30,361 nucleotides of DNA from Christensenella sp. UBA7102 (GCA_002492415.1 DKYK01000045.1:551-30911), one strand, 5' to 3'. Shown: positions 21,853-30,361, counted from the first letter of the stretch. The notes: generated by a model not told the origin, from the letters alone. Program-made: numbers and translations.

Positions 21853-22188
21853 TCAGTTGCCCGCGAAAATGAGGTCTTGCAATTCTCGATACTGGGGGCA
21901 GGGATCCAGCGCCACCGCCCGGCTGATGTAATGCTGCGCCAGCGGCCAGGAGCCGGGCGGCGTGAGCGGCACGAACAGATAGTAGGCCATCAAAAAACAC
22001 AGGCGGGCTTCCTCTGCGCTTTCCCCGCGCTCCTGCGCCCGCGTGCAGGTGTTGAGCAGCACGAAGAACAGGTTAAGCTGATCCGTCGGGCACGCGGCGG
22101 CGTAGAAGTCGTCCAGGTCGCCCGGCGCGACGGCAGCGGTCTGTTCCTCAGTCAGATAGGGATTCTCCCAGTCGATACGCAGCTGCAT
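21853..22188 (-). CDS. Hypothetical protein (111 aa)
   Basis: A 111-residue soluble, acidic protein that I do not recognise. The C-terminal half is helical with pairs such as AEEARLCFLMAYYLF and HYISRAVALDPCPQYRELQD, the latter resembling one TPR-like helix pair, though no full repeat array is visible. The start is ATG 22188 with AAAGGAG upstream. The frame is open 23 codons further but across a hairpin terminator (22211-22253), which excludes the longer form. It lies between the small membrane protein and the MFS gene. Confidence 0.6.
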   Translation of the reverse strand: MQLRIDWENPYLTEEQTAAVAPGDLDDFYAAACPTDQLNLFFVLLNTCTRAQERGESAEEARLCFLMAYYLFVPLTPPGSWPLAQHYISRAVALDPCPQYRELQDLIFAGN

Positions 22189-22210
22189 GGGCACGCTCCT
22201 TTCCAAATAG

Positions 22211-22253
22211 AAAGACGCCCCGGAAGGAGCAGAGGGCTCTTGCCGGGACGCGT
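22211..22253 (-). terminator. Probable terminator after the small membrane protein gene
   Basis: On the minus strand ACGC and CCCGG pair, with a two-base bulge, with CCGGG and GCGT across a ~20-base loop, followed by CTTTCTATTT. It lies 5 bases after the stop at 22258 and probably ends or attenuates the opp transcript. Confidence 0.5.
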
Positions 22254-22257
22254 TCAT

Positions 22258-22515
22258 TCAACGAAACCAGACCTGGGTGCAGAACAGCAAAAACAGCGCC
22301 ATGCACACAATGAACACCAGGGCGATGGCGAGCGAGGCGAGCAGCGCGTTTGCGATAAACTGCCTGCGCTCACGCTTTTCCATAGGAGGATATGCACCGG
22401 AGGATGGCTCTTCCGGTTCCTCCCGATACCAGGGCATGCCTTCGACGTTCATATTGGCAACGGAGCGGCCGTCGTCGTAGTCCTCAAAACGTGGCTTCTG
22501 CTTCTCCTTGCGCAT
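22258..22515 (-). CDS. Small single-TM protein next to oppF (85 aa)
   Basis: An 85-residue protein with a charged N-terminal half containing DYDDGRSVANMNVEGMPWY (~13-31) and one C-terminal membrane helix (ANALLASLAIALVFIVCMALFLLF). The conserved DDGR...MPWY segment is one I recall in small proteins of many Clostridia, without a known function. The start is ATG 22515 with AAAGGAA upstream. It begins after oppF ends (24 bases) and so belongs to the opp operon, perhaps as a transporter accessory subunit; this is inference. Confidence 0.7.
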   Translation of the reverse strand: MRKEKQKPRFEDYDDGRSVANMNVEGMPWYREEPEEPSSGAYPPMEKRERRQFIANALLASLAIALVFIVCMALFLLFCTQVWFR

Positions 22516-22538
22516 TGCGTTCCTTTCTCGGTCAGGCG

Positions 22539-23576
22539 TCACTCCGCCTTGTTCTCAGGCTCGTTATCGTACAGATGACAGACGACAAAATGTCCGGGCT
22601 CGATCTCCTTGGGCTGAGGAGCCTCGGTCTTGCACTTCTCCATGCAGTTCTTGCAGCGGGTATGGAACTTGCAGCCCTTGGGGGGATTGGCGGGCGAAGG
22701 GATGCTGCCCTCGAGCACGATGCGGTTCATCTTGGAATTGGGATCCGGAATGGGAATGGCGGAGAACAACGCCTTGGTGTAGGGGTGCAGCGGTTCGCGG
22801 AAGATGTCTTCCTTGGAGCCGAACTCGACCAGGCTGCCCAGGTACATGACGCCGATGGTATCGGAGATGTGCTCGACGACGGACAGGTCGTGCGAGATGA
22901 ACAGATAGGTCAGGTTGTGCTCCTCCTGCAGGTCGCGCAGCAGATTGATGATCTGCGCCTGAATGGACACGTCCAGCGCGGAGACCGGCTCGTCGCAGAC
23001 GACGAACTCGGGATTGAGCGCCAGGGCGCGCGCGATGCAGATGCGCTGGCGCTGGCCACCGGAAAACTCATGCGGATAGCGGTCGCGATGGTAGGGCTGC
23101 AGGCCGCACTCGCTCATGATCTCGTCGATGTAGTCGTTGAACTCCTCCTTGGGCACGATGTTGTGCTCGCGCACCGCTTCGCCCACGATCTCACCGATGG
23201 GCAGGCGGGGCGACAGGCTGGAGTAGGGATCCTGGAAGATGATCTGCATCTTGGGGCGCAGGGCGCGCATCTGCGCCTTGGACAGCGTATGCACCTCCTG
23301 GCCGTTGAAGAGCACCTCACCGCCGGATTTCTCGTGCAGACGCAGGATGGTGCGGCCAACGGTGGTCTTGCCGCAGCCCGATTCGCCCACCAGCCCCATG
23401 GTAGTGCCGCGCTTAATGTTAAAGCTGATGCCGTCTACGGCGCGGACGTAGCCCACGGTGCGCTGCAGCATGCCTTCCTTGATGGGAAAATACTTCTTGA
23501 GCGCGTTTACCTCGAGCACATTATCGGGATTGTGTACAAGAGGCGTAAACGTATTGTCAATGGTGATTTTTTCCAT
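22539..23576 (-). CDS. oppF: Oligopeptide ABC transporter ATP-binding protein OppF
   Basis: A 345-residue ATPase that powers peptide import together with OppD. Walker A is GESGCGKT (64-71), Q-loop FQDPYSS (114-120), signature SGGQR (172-176), Walker B VVCDE (192-196) and switch His229. The C-terminal oligopeptide domain has four Cys (302, 308, 311, 315) in the CKFHTRCKNCMEKC pattern; in DppD-type relatives such Cys bind a [4Fe-4S] cluster. The gene starts 2 bases after oppD stops, and its ribosome binding site overlaps the oppD end, so translation is coupled. Confidence 0.95.
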   Translation of the reverse strand: MEKITIDNTFTPLVHNPDNVLEVNALKKYFPIKEGMLQRTVGYVRAVDGISFNIKRGTTMGLVGESGCGKTTVGRTILRLHEKSGGEVLFNGQEVHTLSKAQMRALRPKMQIIFQDPYSSLSPRLPIGEIVGEAVREHNIVPKEEFNDYIDEIMSECGLQPYHRDRYPHEFSGGQRQRICIARALALNPEFVVCDEPVSALDVSIQAQIINLLRDLQEEHNLTYLFISHDLSVVEHISDTIGVMYLGSLVEFGSKEDIFREPLHPYTKALFSAIPIPDPNSKMNRIVLEGSIPSPANPPKGCKFHTRCKNCMEKCKTEAPQPKEIEPGHFVVCHLYDNEPENKAE

Positions 23577-23578
23577 GC

Positions 23579-24748
23579 TTACTTATCCTCCTTGTGGAAA
23601 TCCCAGTAGCGGTAGCAGCTGACGACGTGGGTGTCGGTCAGGTGGATCTCCGGCGGATACTTGCCCTGGCAGCGCTCCACACACTGCTCGCAGCGGTCGC
23701 GGAAGTAGCAGTAGTCGGGCATGTCGATGGGGTTGGGCACCTTGCCTGGGATGGAATAGAGACGATCCACACGCCGGTTGATGACGGGCTTGGAGGCCAT
23801 CAGACCGATGGTATAGGGGTGAGACGGATTGGAGAATATCTCCTGCGCCGTTCCTTTTTCCACGATGCGGCCCGCATACATGACCACAACATAGTCTGCC
23901 ATCTCCGCAATGACACCCAAATCGTGGGTGATGAGCATGATGGAGGAATTGATCTTATCCTTGAGCCCGCGCAGCAGATCCAGGATCTGTGCCTGAATGG
24001 TGACATCCAGCGCGGTGGTGGGCTCGTCGGCGATGATGAGGCGGGGATTGCAGGCCAGCGCGATGGAGATCATCACGCGCTGACGCATGCCGCCGGACAG
24101 CTCATGCGGATACATGCGGTAGACGCCCTCGCTGTTGGCGATGCCCACCATCTCCAGCATCTCAATGGTGCGCTGCTTGACCTGCCCCTTGGACCAGGTA
24201 GGGTTGTGGAGCTTGATGACCTCATCCACCTGCGCGCCGATGCGGAACACAGGGTTAAGCGACGTCATGGGCTCCTGGAAAATCATAGAGACCTGATTGC
24301 CGCGAATCTGCTCCATGGCACGCATGGGCATCTTGGCCACATCGTATGCCTTATCGCCCAGGTTCAGGCGAATGGAGCCCGAAACGATCTGGCCCTGGGG
24401 GCGCTGCAGCAGCTGCATCAGCGACAGGGAGGTGACGGACTTTCCACAGCCCGATTCGCCTACGACGCCGACGGTCATGCCCTGGGGCACCTCGTAGGTG
24501 ACGCCGTCCACAGCCTTGACGGTACCGGTGTCGGTAAAGAAGTAGCTGTGCAGATCATCGAACTCCACAACGTTGCGGGGATCGTGCATCTGGGTCAGAT
24601 ATTCGCTCTCCGGCACGTTTTTGCGGCGATACTTCTTTTCCATCGCCGAGGTAATCTTGCGGTTCTGCCGCGAGATGCGGCGCGATTCCTTGGCGGAGAG
24701 GTAATTGGCGCTCCTGGCGCTCTTTTTGGTTTCCTTATTTTCGCTCAT
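23579..24748 (-). CDS. oppD: Oligopeptide ABC transporter ATP-binding protein OppD
   Basis: A 389-residue ATPase partner of OppF. Walker A is GESGCGKS (97-104), signature LSGGMRQ (217-223), Walker B LIIADE (237-242) and switch His275. The C-terminal Cys motif is CYFRDRCEQCVERC. A ~55-residue basic N-terminal extension (KKSARSANYLSAKESRRISR) precedes the usual start of the ATPase fold, longer than in most OppD proteins. AGGAGGGG lies 5 bases before the ATG. The gap to oppC is 13 bases. Confidence 0.95.
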   Translation of the reverse strand: MSENKETKKSARSANYLSAKESRRISRQNRKITSAMEKKYRRKNVPESEYLTQMHDPRNVVEFDDLHSYFFTDTGTVKAVDGVTYEVPQGMTVGVVGESGCGKSVTSLSLMQLLQRPQGQIVSGSIRLNLGDKAYDVAKMPMRAMEQIRGNQVSMIFQEPMTSLNPVFRIGAQVDEVIKLHNPTWSKGQVKQRTIEMLEMVGIANSEGVYRMYPHELSGGMRQRVMISIALACNPRLIIADEPTTALDVTIQAQILDLLRGLKDKINSSIMLITHDLGVIAEMADYVVVMYAGRIVEKGTAQEIFSNPSHPYTIGLMASKPVINRRVDRLYSIPGKVPNPIDMPDYCYFRDRCEQCVERCQGKYPPEIHLTDTHVVSCYRYWDFHKEDK

Positions 24749-24761
24749 GGTTACCCCTCCT

Positions 24762-26471
24762 TTATCGCTTCATCTTCGGGTCGAAGGCGTCGCGCAGGCC
24801 GTCGCCGACAAAGTTGAATCCAAGCACTGTGATCAGGATGCACAGTCCGGCCGGGATCCAAACAAACCAATAGTTGGTCATGACGTGCACGGTGGATACC
24901 GCGCTGATGATGTTTCCCCACGAGGCGAAGGGGTACTTGACGCCCAAGCCCAGGAAGGACAGTGTGGATTCAGTGATGATGGTGGAGCCAAGCGACATGG
25001 TGCAGGTGACGATCAGCTGCGGCATGACGTTGGGCACCAAGTGGCGGAAGATGCGGTGGGAAACCGTCAGGCCACAGGCCTCGGTGGCCGTCATGAACTC
25101 CTGCTCGCGCAGGGACAGAATCTGGCCGCGGACCAGGCGTGCCACGCCCGGCCAGGAGAGGAAGCCCAGGATGAGCATCAGGTAGAGCATGCGGATCTGC
25201 GGATCCACGCGCTCGGCGTCCATGATGGAGCCCAGGATGATGATCAGCGGCGTGGAGGGGATGCAGTTGAATATATCCACGATACGCATGATGACGCTGT
25301 CCACCCACTTGCCGAAGTAGCCGGCCACGCCGCCCAGGATCACGCCCAGGAAGGCCGCGATGAACACGACGATAAAGCCGATGACCAGCGAAACCCTGCC
25401 GCCGTACATGATGCGGGTCAGCAGATCCATGCCGTTGCCGTCGGTGCCCAGCCAATGCGTAAAGCTGGGGGCTTCATAGGCGTTGACCACCTGCGTCTGA
25501 GTCTCGGAGCGGATATCCCAAATGGTGTTGTTGCGGTAGATGACGTAGGTGGCGTCGTTAAACTCAAACTCGGTCAGGTCATTGGCGATGGCTTCCTTGG
25601 CCGCGTCCTTAAACTCCAGCGTCAGCACTTGGCCGGCGATGTAGGAGCTGACCACGGTATTGGAGGCCAGCGCGATCATCTCGCCGTCCCTGGTGATGGT
25701 GGCGCCCACCTCCGGCTCAACGGACAGGCCGTAGGTCACGCCATCGGCCTCAAAGGAGGTCGCGCCCGCAGCGATGGCGGTTTCCGCGGCAAGGCGGAAA
25801 TCAAAGCCCGTCTCAATGGAGCTGTCCACGGTATCATAGACCGTCTTGGAGGCCAGGGCGATGGGAGCGCCGGTACCCACGACGGCTTCCCTGCCCTCGA
25901 TGGAGACGACATAGGTCACGCCCTCGAAGGTAAAAGAGACCTCGCCCGCAGAAATGGCGGCATTGGCGGCGGCCTCAAAGCCGTCGGGCAGCGTCACGCC
26001 CTCGACGGGCTTGACGGCGGTCATCATCTTGTTGGACATGCCGCGGGCCACCGTTGTGGTGCCGTTGACCACGTAGAGATCCTCGCCCTTTTGCTCATAG
26101 GAGTAGGTCTTGCCCTGGGCCTCGAAGGTTGCAGCGCCCGTGTTGAGCGCCAGTATGAACTTGGACTGCGCCAGAGAATCGAAGGCCTCGCCCTCTACGA
26201 CGGTATAGCGGTAGTTGTCGTTGACGGTGACGGACGCATAGTCCTTTTCCAGCCCCTCGTAGTGCGTAAACACCTGATCCTCGCCGTAGGGAGAGATCCA
26301 GCCGCCCACGAACGCGAACAGGAACATGAACACGATGAATGCAACGCCCACAATGGCCAGCCTATTGCGGATAAAGCGCTTAAAGACCAGCATGGAAGGC
26401 GAGAGCACTTTTACGCGCTGCTCATCATCCAATGCGCCCGCGCGGGAATTTTTCTTGTTTTCCTCTGCCAA
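24762..26471 (-). CDS. oppC: Oligopeptide ABC transporter permease OppC with a large extracytoplasmic insertion
   Basis: At 569 residues it is nearly twice the usual ~300. TM1 (LAIVGVAFIVFMFLFAFVGG, 38-57) and the later permease core (from HWLGTDGNGMDLLTRIMYGG, ~339 on, with the EFMTATEACG EAA-type loop and DGLRDAFDPKMKR end) are normal OppC. Between residues ~65 and ~330 is an extra extracytoplasmic region built of about four diverged units, each a helix followed by beta strands such as SFEADGVTYGLSV, SFTFEGVTYVVSI, TFEAQGKTYSYEQ and EFEFNDATYVIYR. The start is TTG 26471 with AAGGAGGAG 6 bases upstream. It probably interacts with the enlarged OppA or the cell wall. Confidence 0.93.
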   Translation of the reverse strand: MAEENKKNSRAGALDDEQRVKVLSPSMLVFKRFIRNRLAIVGVAFIVFMFLFAFVGGWISPYGEDQVFTHYEGLEKDYASVTVNDNYRYTVVEGEAFDSLAQSKFILALNTGAATFEAQGKTYSYEQKGEDLYVVNGTTTVARGMSNKMMTAVKPVEGVTLPDGFEAAANAAISAGEVSFTFEGVTYVVSIEGREAVVGTGAPIALASKTVYDTVDSSIETGFDFRLAAETAIAAGATSFEADGVTYGLSVEPEVGATITRDGEMIALASNTVVSSYIAGQVLTLEFKDAAKEAIANDLTEFEFNDATYVIYRNNTIWDIRSETQTQVVNAYEAPSFTHWLGTDGNGMDLLTRIMYGGRVSLVIGFIVVFIAAFLGVILGGVAGYFGKWVDSVIMRIVDIFNCIPSTPLIIILGSIMDAERVDPQIRMLYLMLILGFLSWPGVARLVRGQILSLREQEFMTATEACGLTVSHRIFRHLVPNVMPQLIVTCTMSLGSTIITESTLSFLGLGVKYPFASWGNIISAVSTVHVMTNYWFVWIPAGLCILITVLGFNFVGDGLRDAFDPKMKR

Positions 26472-26487
26472 AGCTGCTCCTCCTTCC

Positions 26488-27477
26488 TTATGCGACGCGC
26501 ACTCTGGGATCGACCACGGCGTAGAGTATATCCGCGATCAGCGTGCCCAGCAGCGTCAGTATTGCCGAGAACGTCATGTAGAACATTGAAAAGGGAATAT
26601 CGCCCGCGATCATGGCCTGATACGACGTCCAGCCGATGCCCTCGATCTGGAACAGAGTCTCGGTGATCAGCGCGCCCGAGAACAGGCTGGGCAGCGTGCC
26701 GCCGATGATGGTGACCAGGGGGATCATGGTGTTGCGGAACGCGTGGTAATTGATGACGCGGCTCTCCTTAACGCCCTTGGCACGGGCGGTGCGGATGTAG
26801 TCGGCGTTGAGCACCTCGAGCATGTTGGTGCGGGTATAGCGCATCAGCGAGCCGATGGAGATGAACACCAGCGTGATGATGGGCATGATGTAGTGCCTGC
26901 CCACGTCCAGTATCTTGCCCCAGGTATCCAGCTGCTCATAGTAGCGGCCCACCTGGCCGAACAGGTCCAGCCAGCCCAGCTTGATGGAGAACACGTACTT
27001 GAGGATCGTTGCGAAAAAGAAAGTGGGCAGCGAGATGCCAATCAGCGCAAAGACCGTGATGGCGTAGTCGGCGCGGGAGTACTGCTTGCTCGCCGCGACG
27101 ATGCCCAGCGGGATGGCGATGAGGATCTCCAGCACAAAGGAGATGCAGCTGAGGGTAAAGCTGTTCCAAATGACGTCGTTGAACTTCTCCACCACCGGGA
27201 CGTTGAAGAACCAGCTGTCGCCAAAGTCCGCGCGGACGGCGCTGGGCAGCCAGTTGGTGAAGTAGCCCTCCAGTATGCCCTTGTCCATGCCATAGGCCGC
27301 GTTGAGCTGCGCCAGCCACTCCTGATAGCTCTTCCCGCCGGGCAGAGCCGCGCGCTCACGGGCGATGCTCTCGACAAAGCTGGTCGGAATGCAGCGCATG
27401 ATGGAATAGATGATCAGCGTGACAAAGAACAGGATCATCACGCAGATCAACAAACGCTTGATGATGTATTTTGACAT
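26488..27477 (-). CDS. oppB: Oligopeptide ABC transporter permease OppB
   Basis: A 329-residue inner-membrane permease. It starts with YIIKRLLICVMILFFVTLII (TM1), has the usual extracytoplasmic loop with DFGDSWFFNVPVVE, and the coupling loop DYIRTARAKGVKESRVI, and ends DILYAVVDPRVRVA. Length is normal. A modest AGGGA lies before the ATG at 27477. It is 263 bases after oppA with two strong hairpins between, and 16 bases before oppC. Confidence 0.95.
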   Translation of the reverse strand: MSKYIIKRLLICVMILFFVTLIIYSIMRCIPTSFVESIARERAALPGGKSYQEWLAQLNAAYGMDKGILEGYFTNWLPSAVRADFGDSWFFNVPVVEKFNDVIWNSFTLSCISFVLEILIAIPLGIVAASKQYSRADYAITVFALIGISLPTFFFATILKYVFSIKLGWLDLFGQVGRYYEQLDTWGKILDVGRHYIMPIITLVFISIGSLMRYTRTNMLEVLNADYIRTARAKGVKESRVINYHAFRNTMIPLVTIIGGTLPSLFSGALITETLFQIEGIGWTSYQAMIAGDIPFSMFYMTFSAILTLLGTLIADILYAVVDPRVRVA

Positions 27478-27507
27478 TCGATCAGTCCCTTTTCATTATC
27501 GTCTCAC

Positions 27508-27568
27508 CAGAAGCCTGCCCTTTCCCCGCTTCGCGCCGGTCACAAAACATGGAAGGGGCAAGCCTCTG
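27508..27568 (-). promoter_or_regulatory. Hairpin 2 between oppA and oppB
   Basis: The 18 bases 27508-27525 pair with 27551-27568 over a 25-base loop, with three wobble positions. No T-run follows on the minus strand. Just upstream of oppB, it could attenuate read-through or stabilise mRNA ends. Confidence 0.55.
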
Positions 27569-27633
27569 ACAGGGCTTCCACTGTTTCGGACAGGTTAATC
27601 CATGATGAGAATTTGTCATTTTTTGTAAAATCA

Positions 27634-27687
27634 TAATTGCAAACACGAGCCCATCTGTGGTTAAGACAGGCCCATGTTTGTCAATTA
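27634..27687 (-). promoter_or_regulatory. Hairpin 1 between oppA and oppB (partial terminator)
   Basis: TAATTGCAAACA (27634-27645) pairs with TGTTTGTCAATTA (27675-27687) with one bulged base, and the stem continues through GGGC/GCCC-type pairs to about 18 bp. On the minus strand it is followed by TGATTTTAC. It fits partial termination after oppA so that the binding protein is made in excess. Confidence 0.6.
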
Positions 27688-27740
27688 CGCCCGTACTTTA
27701 CGCGGGATTTTGCACTTTTAGGTGTGCAGCGCAGCGGAAA

Positions 27741-30197
27741 TTACTTCACCATCTCCATGGTATCCACGCCGTTCATCCAGACGTAGAAGGTAGTGATGTC
27801 GGGCAGGATGGTATCGGTGACGATGCGCTCGCCGGAGAAGATGATGCAGTTCTGGCGCTGGTAGACCGGGATTTCAACCGCCCAGTCGATGATCTTATCC
27901 AGAGCCGCCTTGTAGACGGTCTTGCGGTAAGCCTGGTCGTCGGAGGCGCGGCCCTCGAGGATCAGAGCATCCAGCTCGGGATCGTCGATGTGGTAGTGGT
28001 TGGAATCGGAGCCGCCGCGGCCCACAATGCCGGAGGAGTGGTAGACCTGGTACATATCGGGGTCAATGGTGGCGCCCCAGGCAGCACACCAGATCTCCTG
28101 GGTACCGGCGTCCACCTTATCCCACAGGATGGTGGAGTCGGACAGGTCGTTGACGATGATGTTCATGCCGAAGGTCTCGCAGGCCTGCTTGAGGTAGGTC
28201 GCGACCATGAAGGACGGGTGATCGCCCTTGCCGTCGGCAGGGATGAGCAGCTCGTACTCCAGCTTGGCGCCCTCGGGAGCGGCGGTGAACTTGCCGGTGG
28301 CCTCATCAAAGGTGTAGCCGGCGGCCTTGAGGTACTCGATGGCAGCCGCGACGGCAGCTTCCTGCTTCTGCTCGGAGGTCATGTCCGCGGTGTAGAGGTC
28401 GGAGCCGTCCACACCAACGGAGAAAGCGACCTTGTAATCGGGGTCGGTCTTCTGAGGAGCCGCCCAGGAGGTGTTGGAGATGGGGTAGTTGATGACGGAA
28501 GCACGCTCGCCGTAGTAGGAGTCGATGGCGACTTCGCGGTAGGCGCACATGATGGTGGCCAGCGCACGGCGCAGGTTCTTGGACGCGTCGGAATCGGGAT
28601 CGCCGCCGACGTTGACGGTATCGGCGTTGATGCCGATGTAGCCGTAGCCCAGGTTGTCAACGGTATTGACGATGATCTTGTCGCCGACCAGGTCGCCGTT
28701 GGAATTGTAGCCCTTGATCTCCTCAACAGCCTCGTTGGAGAAGGAAGGATCGGCCAGATCCAGGGTGCCGGTGCCGACGCCGGGGATCTTGTCCTTGTCG
28801 TCGCCTTCCTTGAACTGCACGGTCTTGATGGCGGGAGCGCCCTGCCAGTAGTTCTCGTTGGCCTCGAAGTAGACGACCTTGTTCTCGTACTTGACGAACT
28901 TATAGGGGCCGGCACCCAGAGGCTGGGTGGTCTTGGCCTCGACCATGCTCAGATCGCCGAAGGGGTGACCGAACTGATTGTTCTCGTAGTCGTACTGGGC
29001 AACGTCGCCGTAGTAGTGCAGAGGCGCGACGGAAATGCCGCAGATGGAGTAGATGGCGGGAGCCTCGTAGCCCTGGGTGGTGACGGAAACCGTGTAGTCG
29101 TCCACCTTGACAATGCCCTTGATGTTGGGCACGCCCGCGCCGGCCATGGACTCATCCTTGGTGCCGTACTCGGAGATGTAAGCGGACTTGGCGTCGGCCA
29201 CGACGTCGGCGCCCACAGCGGACTCGCCCGCAGCGATGTACGCAGCGGCAGAGCCCTCGTACTTAGCGGAAATCTCGGCGAACAGCTCGTCAAAGGTGGG
29301 AGCGGCGGTGGCCAGATCCCAGGTGGCGCCGGTGGTGCCGCCGGTCAGCACGCCGTCATCGCCCACGGAGCCGAAGCCCCACATGGCCATGGCAAAGGCG
29401 TTCTGCAGGTTGACATCCGCAGCGATCTCCTCGGCGGTCTTGCCGATGGTATCTGCGTAATCGCCAAGGTAGTTGGCCATCACGTAGTCCACAATGCCCT
29501 GCACGTCGGCCTTCCACAGCTCGTCGAGCTTGGAAGCCACCCACGCGCTCTTCTCCGCGTCGCTGGCATCGCCGCCAACGATGGCGTCGAACTCAGCAGC
29601 GTACTTCTCATAGACTTCGCTGGTGGTCTGCGTCATGTAGTCCTTCACGCCCAGAATGCCATAGGAAGACAGCGTGGTGGATCCGACATACGCCGGGTCG
29701 CAGAGCACGTAATAGGTGAAGATCAGGTCGTCGGCGGTCAGAGGCTCGCCGTCGGAGAACTTCACGTCATCGCGCAGCTTCATGGTGTAGGTAGTGGTAC
29801 CGTCCGCGTTCTGCACAACGTCAATGTTCGCAATGCCGTTGTACGTATAGTCGGTACCGTTATAATTGACGGTTTCACCCTCGATGGCGTTGTAAATGAT
29901 GCCGCCCTGACGGTCGGTGGTCAGCGGGCTGACCATGATCATGCTCACGACGTCCTGGTCATAAGCGGTGTCGGCATAGAAGGGGCTGAACTTCTCGGAG
30001 AAGGGGCTGTAGCCGGCGACCAGAGGTACGTCCTTTCCTTCTTCTGCGGGAGTATCAGTCGGCTCCGTGGCAGGAGCGTCGGTTGCTGCGGGCGTTTCTT
30101 CCGGGGCGGGCGTCTTCTGGCAGGCGGACATCATCATGATGCCCGTGCACAGAACCAGCACCAGCGCAAGAACACGCACCAGATTGCGGTTGCTCAT
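27741..30197 (-). CDS. oppA: Oligopeptide-binding lipoprotein OppA, extended
   Basis: An 818-residue periplasmic-type binding protein of the SBP_bac_5 family, against about 540-600 for standard OppA. The signal peptide ends in MMSAC with lipid-anchor Cys26, followed by a Pro/Thr/Glu linker. Family features are YTMKLRDDVKFSDGEPLTADDLIF (138-161, read as adjoining motifs), PLGAGPYKFVKYE and the late IDPDMYQVYHSSG. An extra ~170 residues (about 188-358), rich in Ala/Asp/Glu, sits before IVKVDDYTVSV. The start is ATG 30197 with AAGGAGG upstream; the frame is open 48 codons further without signals. First gene of the opp operon, and likely to be the most expressed. Confidence 0.93.
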   Translation of the reverse strand: MSNRNLVRVLALVLVLCTGIMMMSACQKTPAPEETPAATDAPATEPTDTPAEEGKDVPLVAGYSPFSEKFSPFYADTAYDQDVVSMIMVSPLTTDRQGGIIYNAIEGETVNYNGTDYTYNGIANIDVVQNADGTTTYTMKLRDDVKFSDGEPLTADDLIFTYYVLCDPAYVGSTTLSSYGILGVKDYMTQTTSEVYEKYAAEFDAIVGGDASDAEKSAWVASKLDELWKADVQGIVDYVMANYLGDYADTIGKTAEEIAADVNLQNAFAMAMWGFGSVGDDGVLTGGTTGATWDLATAAPTFDELFAEISAKYEGSAAAYIAAGESAVGADVVADAKSAYISEYGTKDESMAGAGVPNIKGIVKVDDYTVSVTTQGYEAPAIYSICGISVAPLHYYGDVAQYDYENNQFGHPFGDLSMVEAKTTQPLGAGPYKFVKYENKVVYFEANENYWQGAPAIKTVQFKEGDDKDKIPGVGTGTLDLADPSFSNEAVEEIKGYNSNGDLVGDKIIVNTVDNLGYGYIGINADTVNVGGDPDSDASKNLRRALATIMCAYREVAIDSYYGERASVINYPISNTSWAAPQKTDPDYKVAFSVGVDGSDLYTADMTSEQKQEAAVAAAIEYLKAAGYTFDEATGKFTAAPEGAKLEYELLIPADGKGDHPSFMVATYLKQACETFGMNIIVNDLSDSTILWDKVDAGTQEIWCAAWGATIDPDMYQVYHSSGIVGRGGSDSNHYHIDDPELDALILEGRASDDQAYRKTVYKAALDKIIDWAVEIPVYQRQNCIIFSGERIVTDTILPDITTFYVWMNGVDTMEMVK

Positions 30198-30267
30198 TTG
30201 GTATTCCTCCTTAATAGGATTTATTGTAAGCGGTTCCCCCTCTTGGAGGGCCGCAAACAAACAAGTT

Positions 30268-30346
30268 CGCCCCCCGCGGCAGGCCGTAGGTCTGCCGCGG
30301 GGCTTTCTTTGGGTTCCGCGGGCGTAGCGCGCGGAACCCAAAGAAA
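30268..30346. terminator. Two adjoining perfect hairpins upstream of oppA
   Basis: CCCCGCGGCAG (30272-30282) pairs with CTGCCGCGGGG (30292-30302) and is followed by CTTTCTTT. Overlapping this T-run, TTTCTTTGGGTTCCGCG (30304-30320) pairs perfectly (17 bp) with 30330-30346. They are strong terminators on either strand and separate oppA from what lies to the right. No oppA promoter is evident within the window. Confidence 0.7.
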
Positions 30347-30361
30347 CATTCCGACGCGCGG

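Noticed and set aside
24705..26666. 653-residue plus-strand frame over oppC and neighbouring genes
   Set aside because: Same shadow effect: low-complexity His/Asp/Gly/Val composition, spans the junctions of real genes, no ribosome binding site.

Overview
The window looks like a GC-rich member of the Bacillota, probably class Clostridia. The reasons are strong AGGAGG-type ribosome binding sites, a YtcP/LplB-type sugar transporter with a membrane-bound AraC regulator, a PocR-domain gene, and large Opp components with the extra segments I associate with gut Clostridia. I cannot name the genus.

Positions 1 to about 9385 hold the right part of a small integrated element. It starts with a tyrosine-recombinase gene running off the left edge and ends at a 46-nt copy of the 3' end of tRNA-Arg(ACG), which is followed by the original tRNA terminator. 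In between are a small HTH regulator, an excisionase-like gene, a DUF927 helicase, a second HTH protein, a sigma-70-like factor with a truncated paralogue, a zeta-type toxin/antitoxin pair, a second repressor with the stump of a second P-loop toxin, four small proteins under a repressor-controlled promoter, and antirepressor fragments. No capsid, terminase, relaxase or T4SS gene is visible, so this is a satellite-like or decayed phage element. Two repeat modules (3619-3862 and 6876-6971) share one layout and may be replication or regulatory sites. Several non-coding structures are not explained by genes.

Positions 9438 to 16977 are an apparent five-gene operon on the minus strand. It encodes LplB-type permease, YtcP-type permease, a lipoprotein solute-binding protein, a two-TM AraC-family sensor-regulator and a D-2-hydroxyacid dehydrogenase. 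It probably imports a sugar-type substrate and controls its own expression.

Positions 17128 to 20523 are a decayed patch. It holds a small divergent peptide deformylase, a PocR-domain sensor pseudogene, an XRE-type regulator broken by two single-base homopolymer changes, and a 425-bp intergenic stretch with short palindromes.

Positions 20524 to 30361 are, in transcription order on the minus strand, oppA, oppB, oppC, oppD, oppF, a small membrane protein, a small unknown protein and an OFA-like MFS transporter. oppC carries a large repeat-containing extracytoplasmic insertion. Strong hairpins separate oppA from oppB. Long ORFs antisense to these genes are GC-driven shadows and are not annotated.
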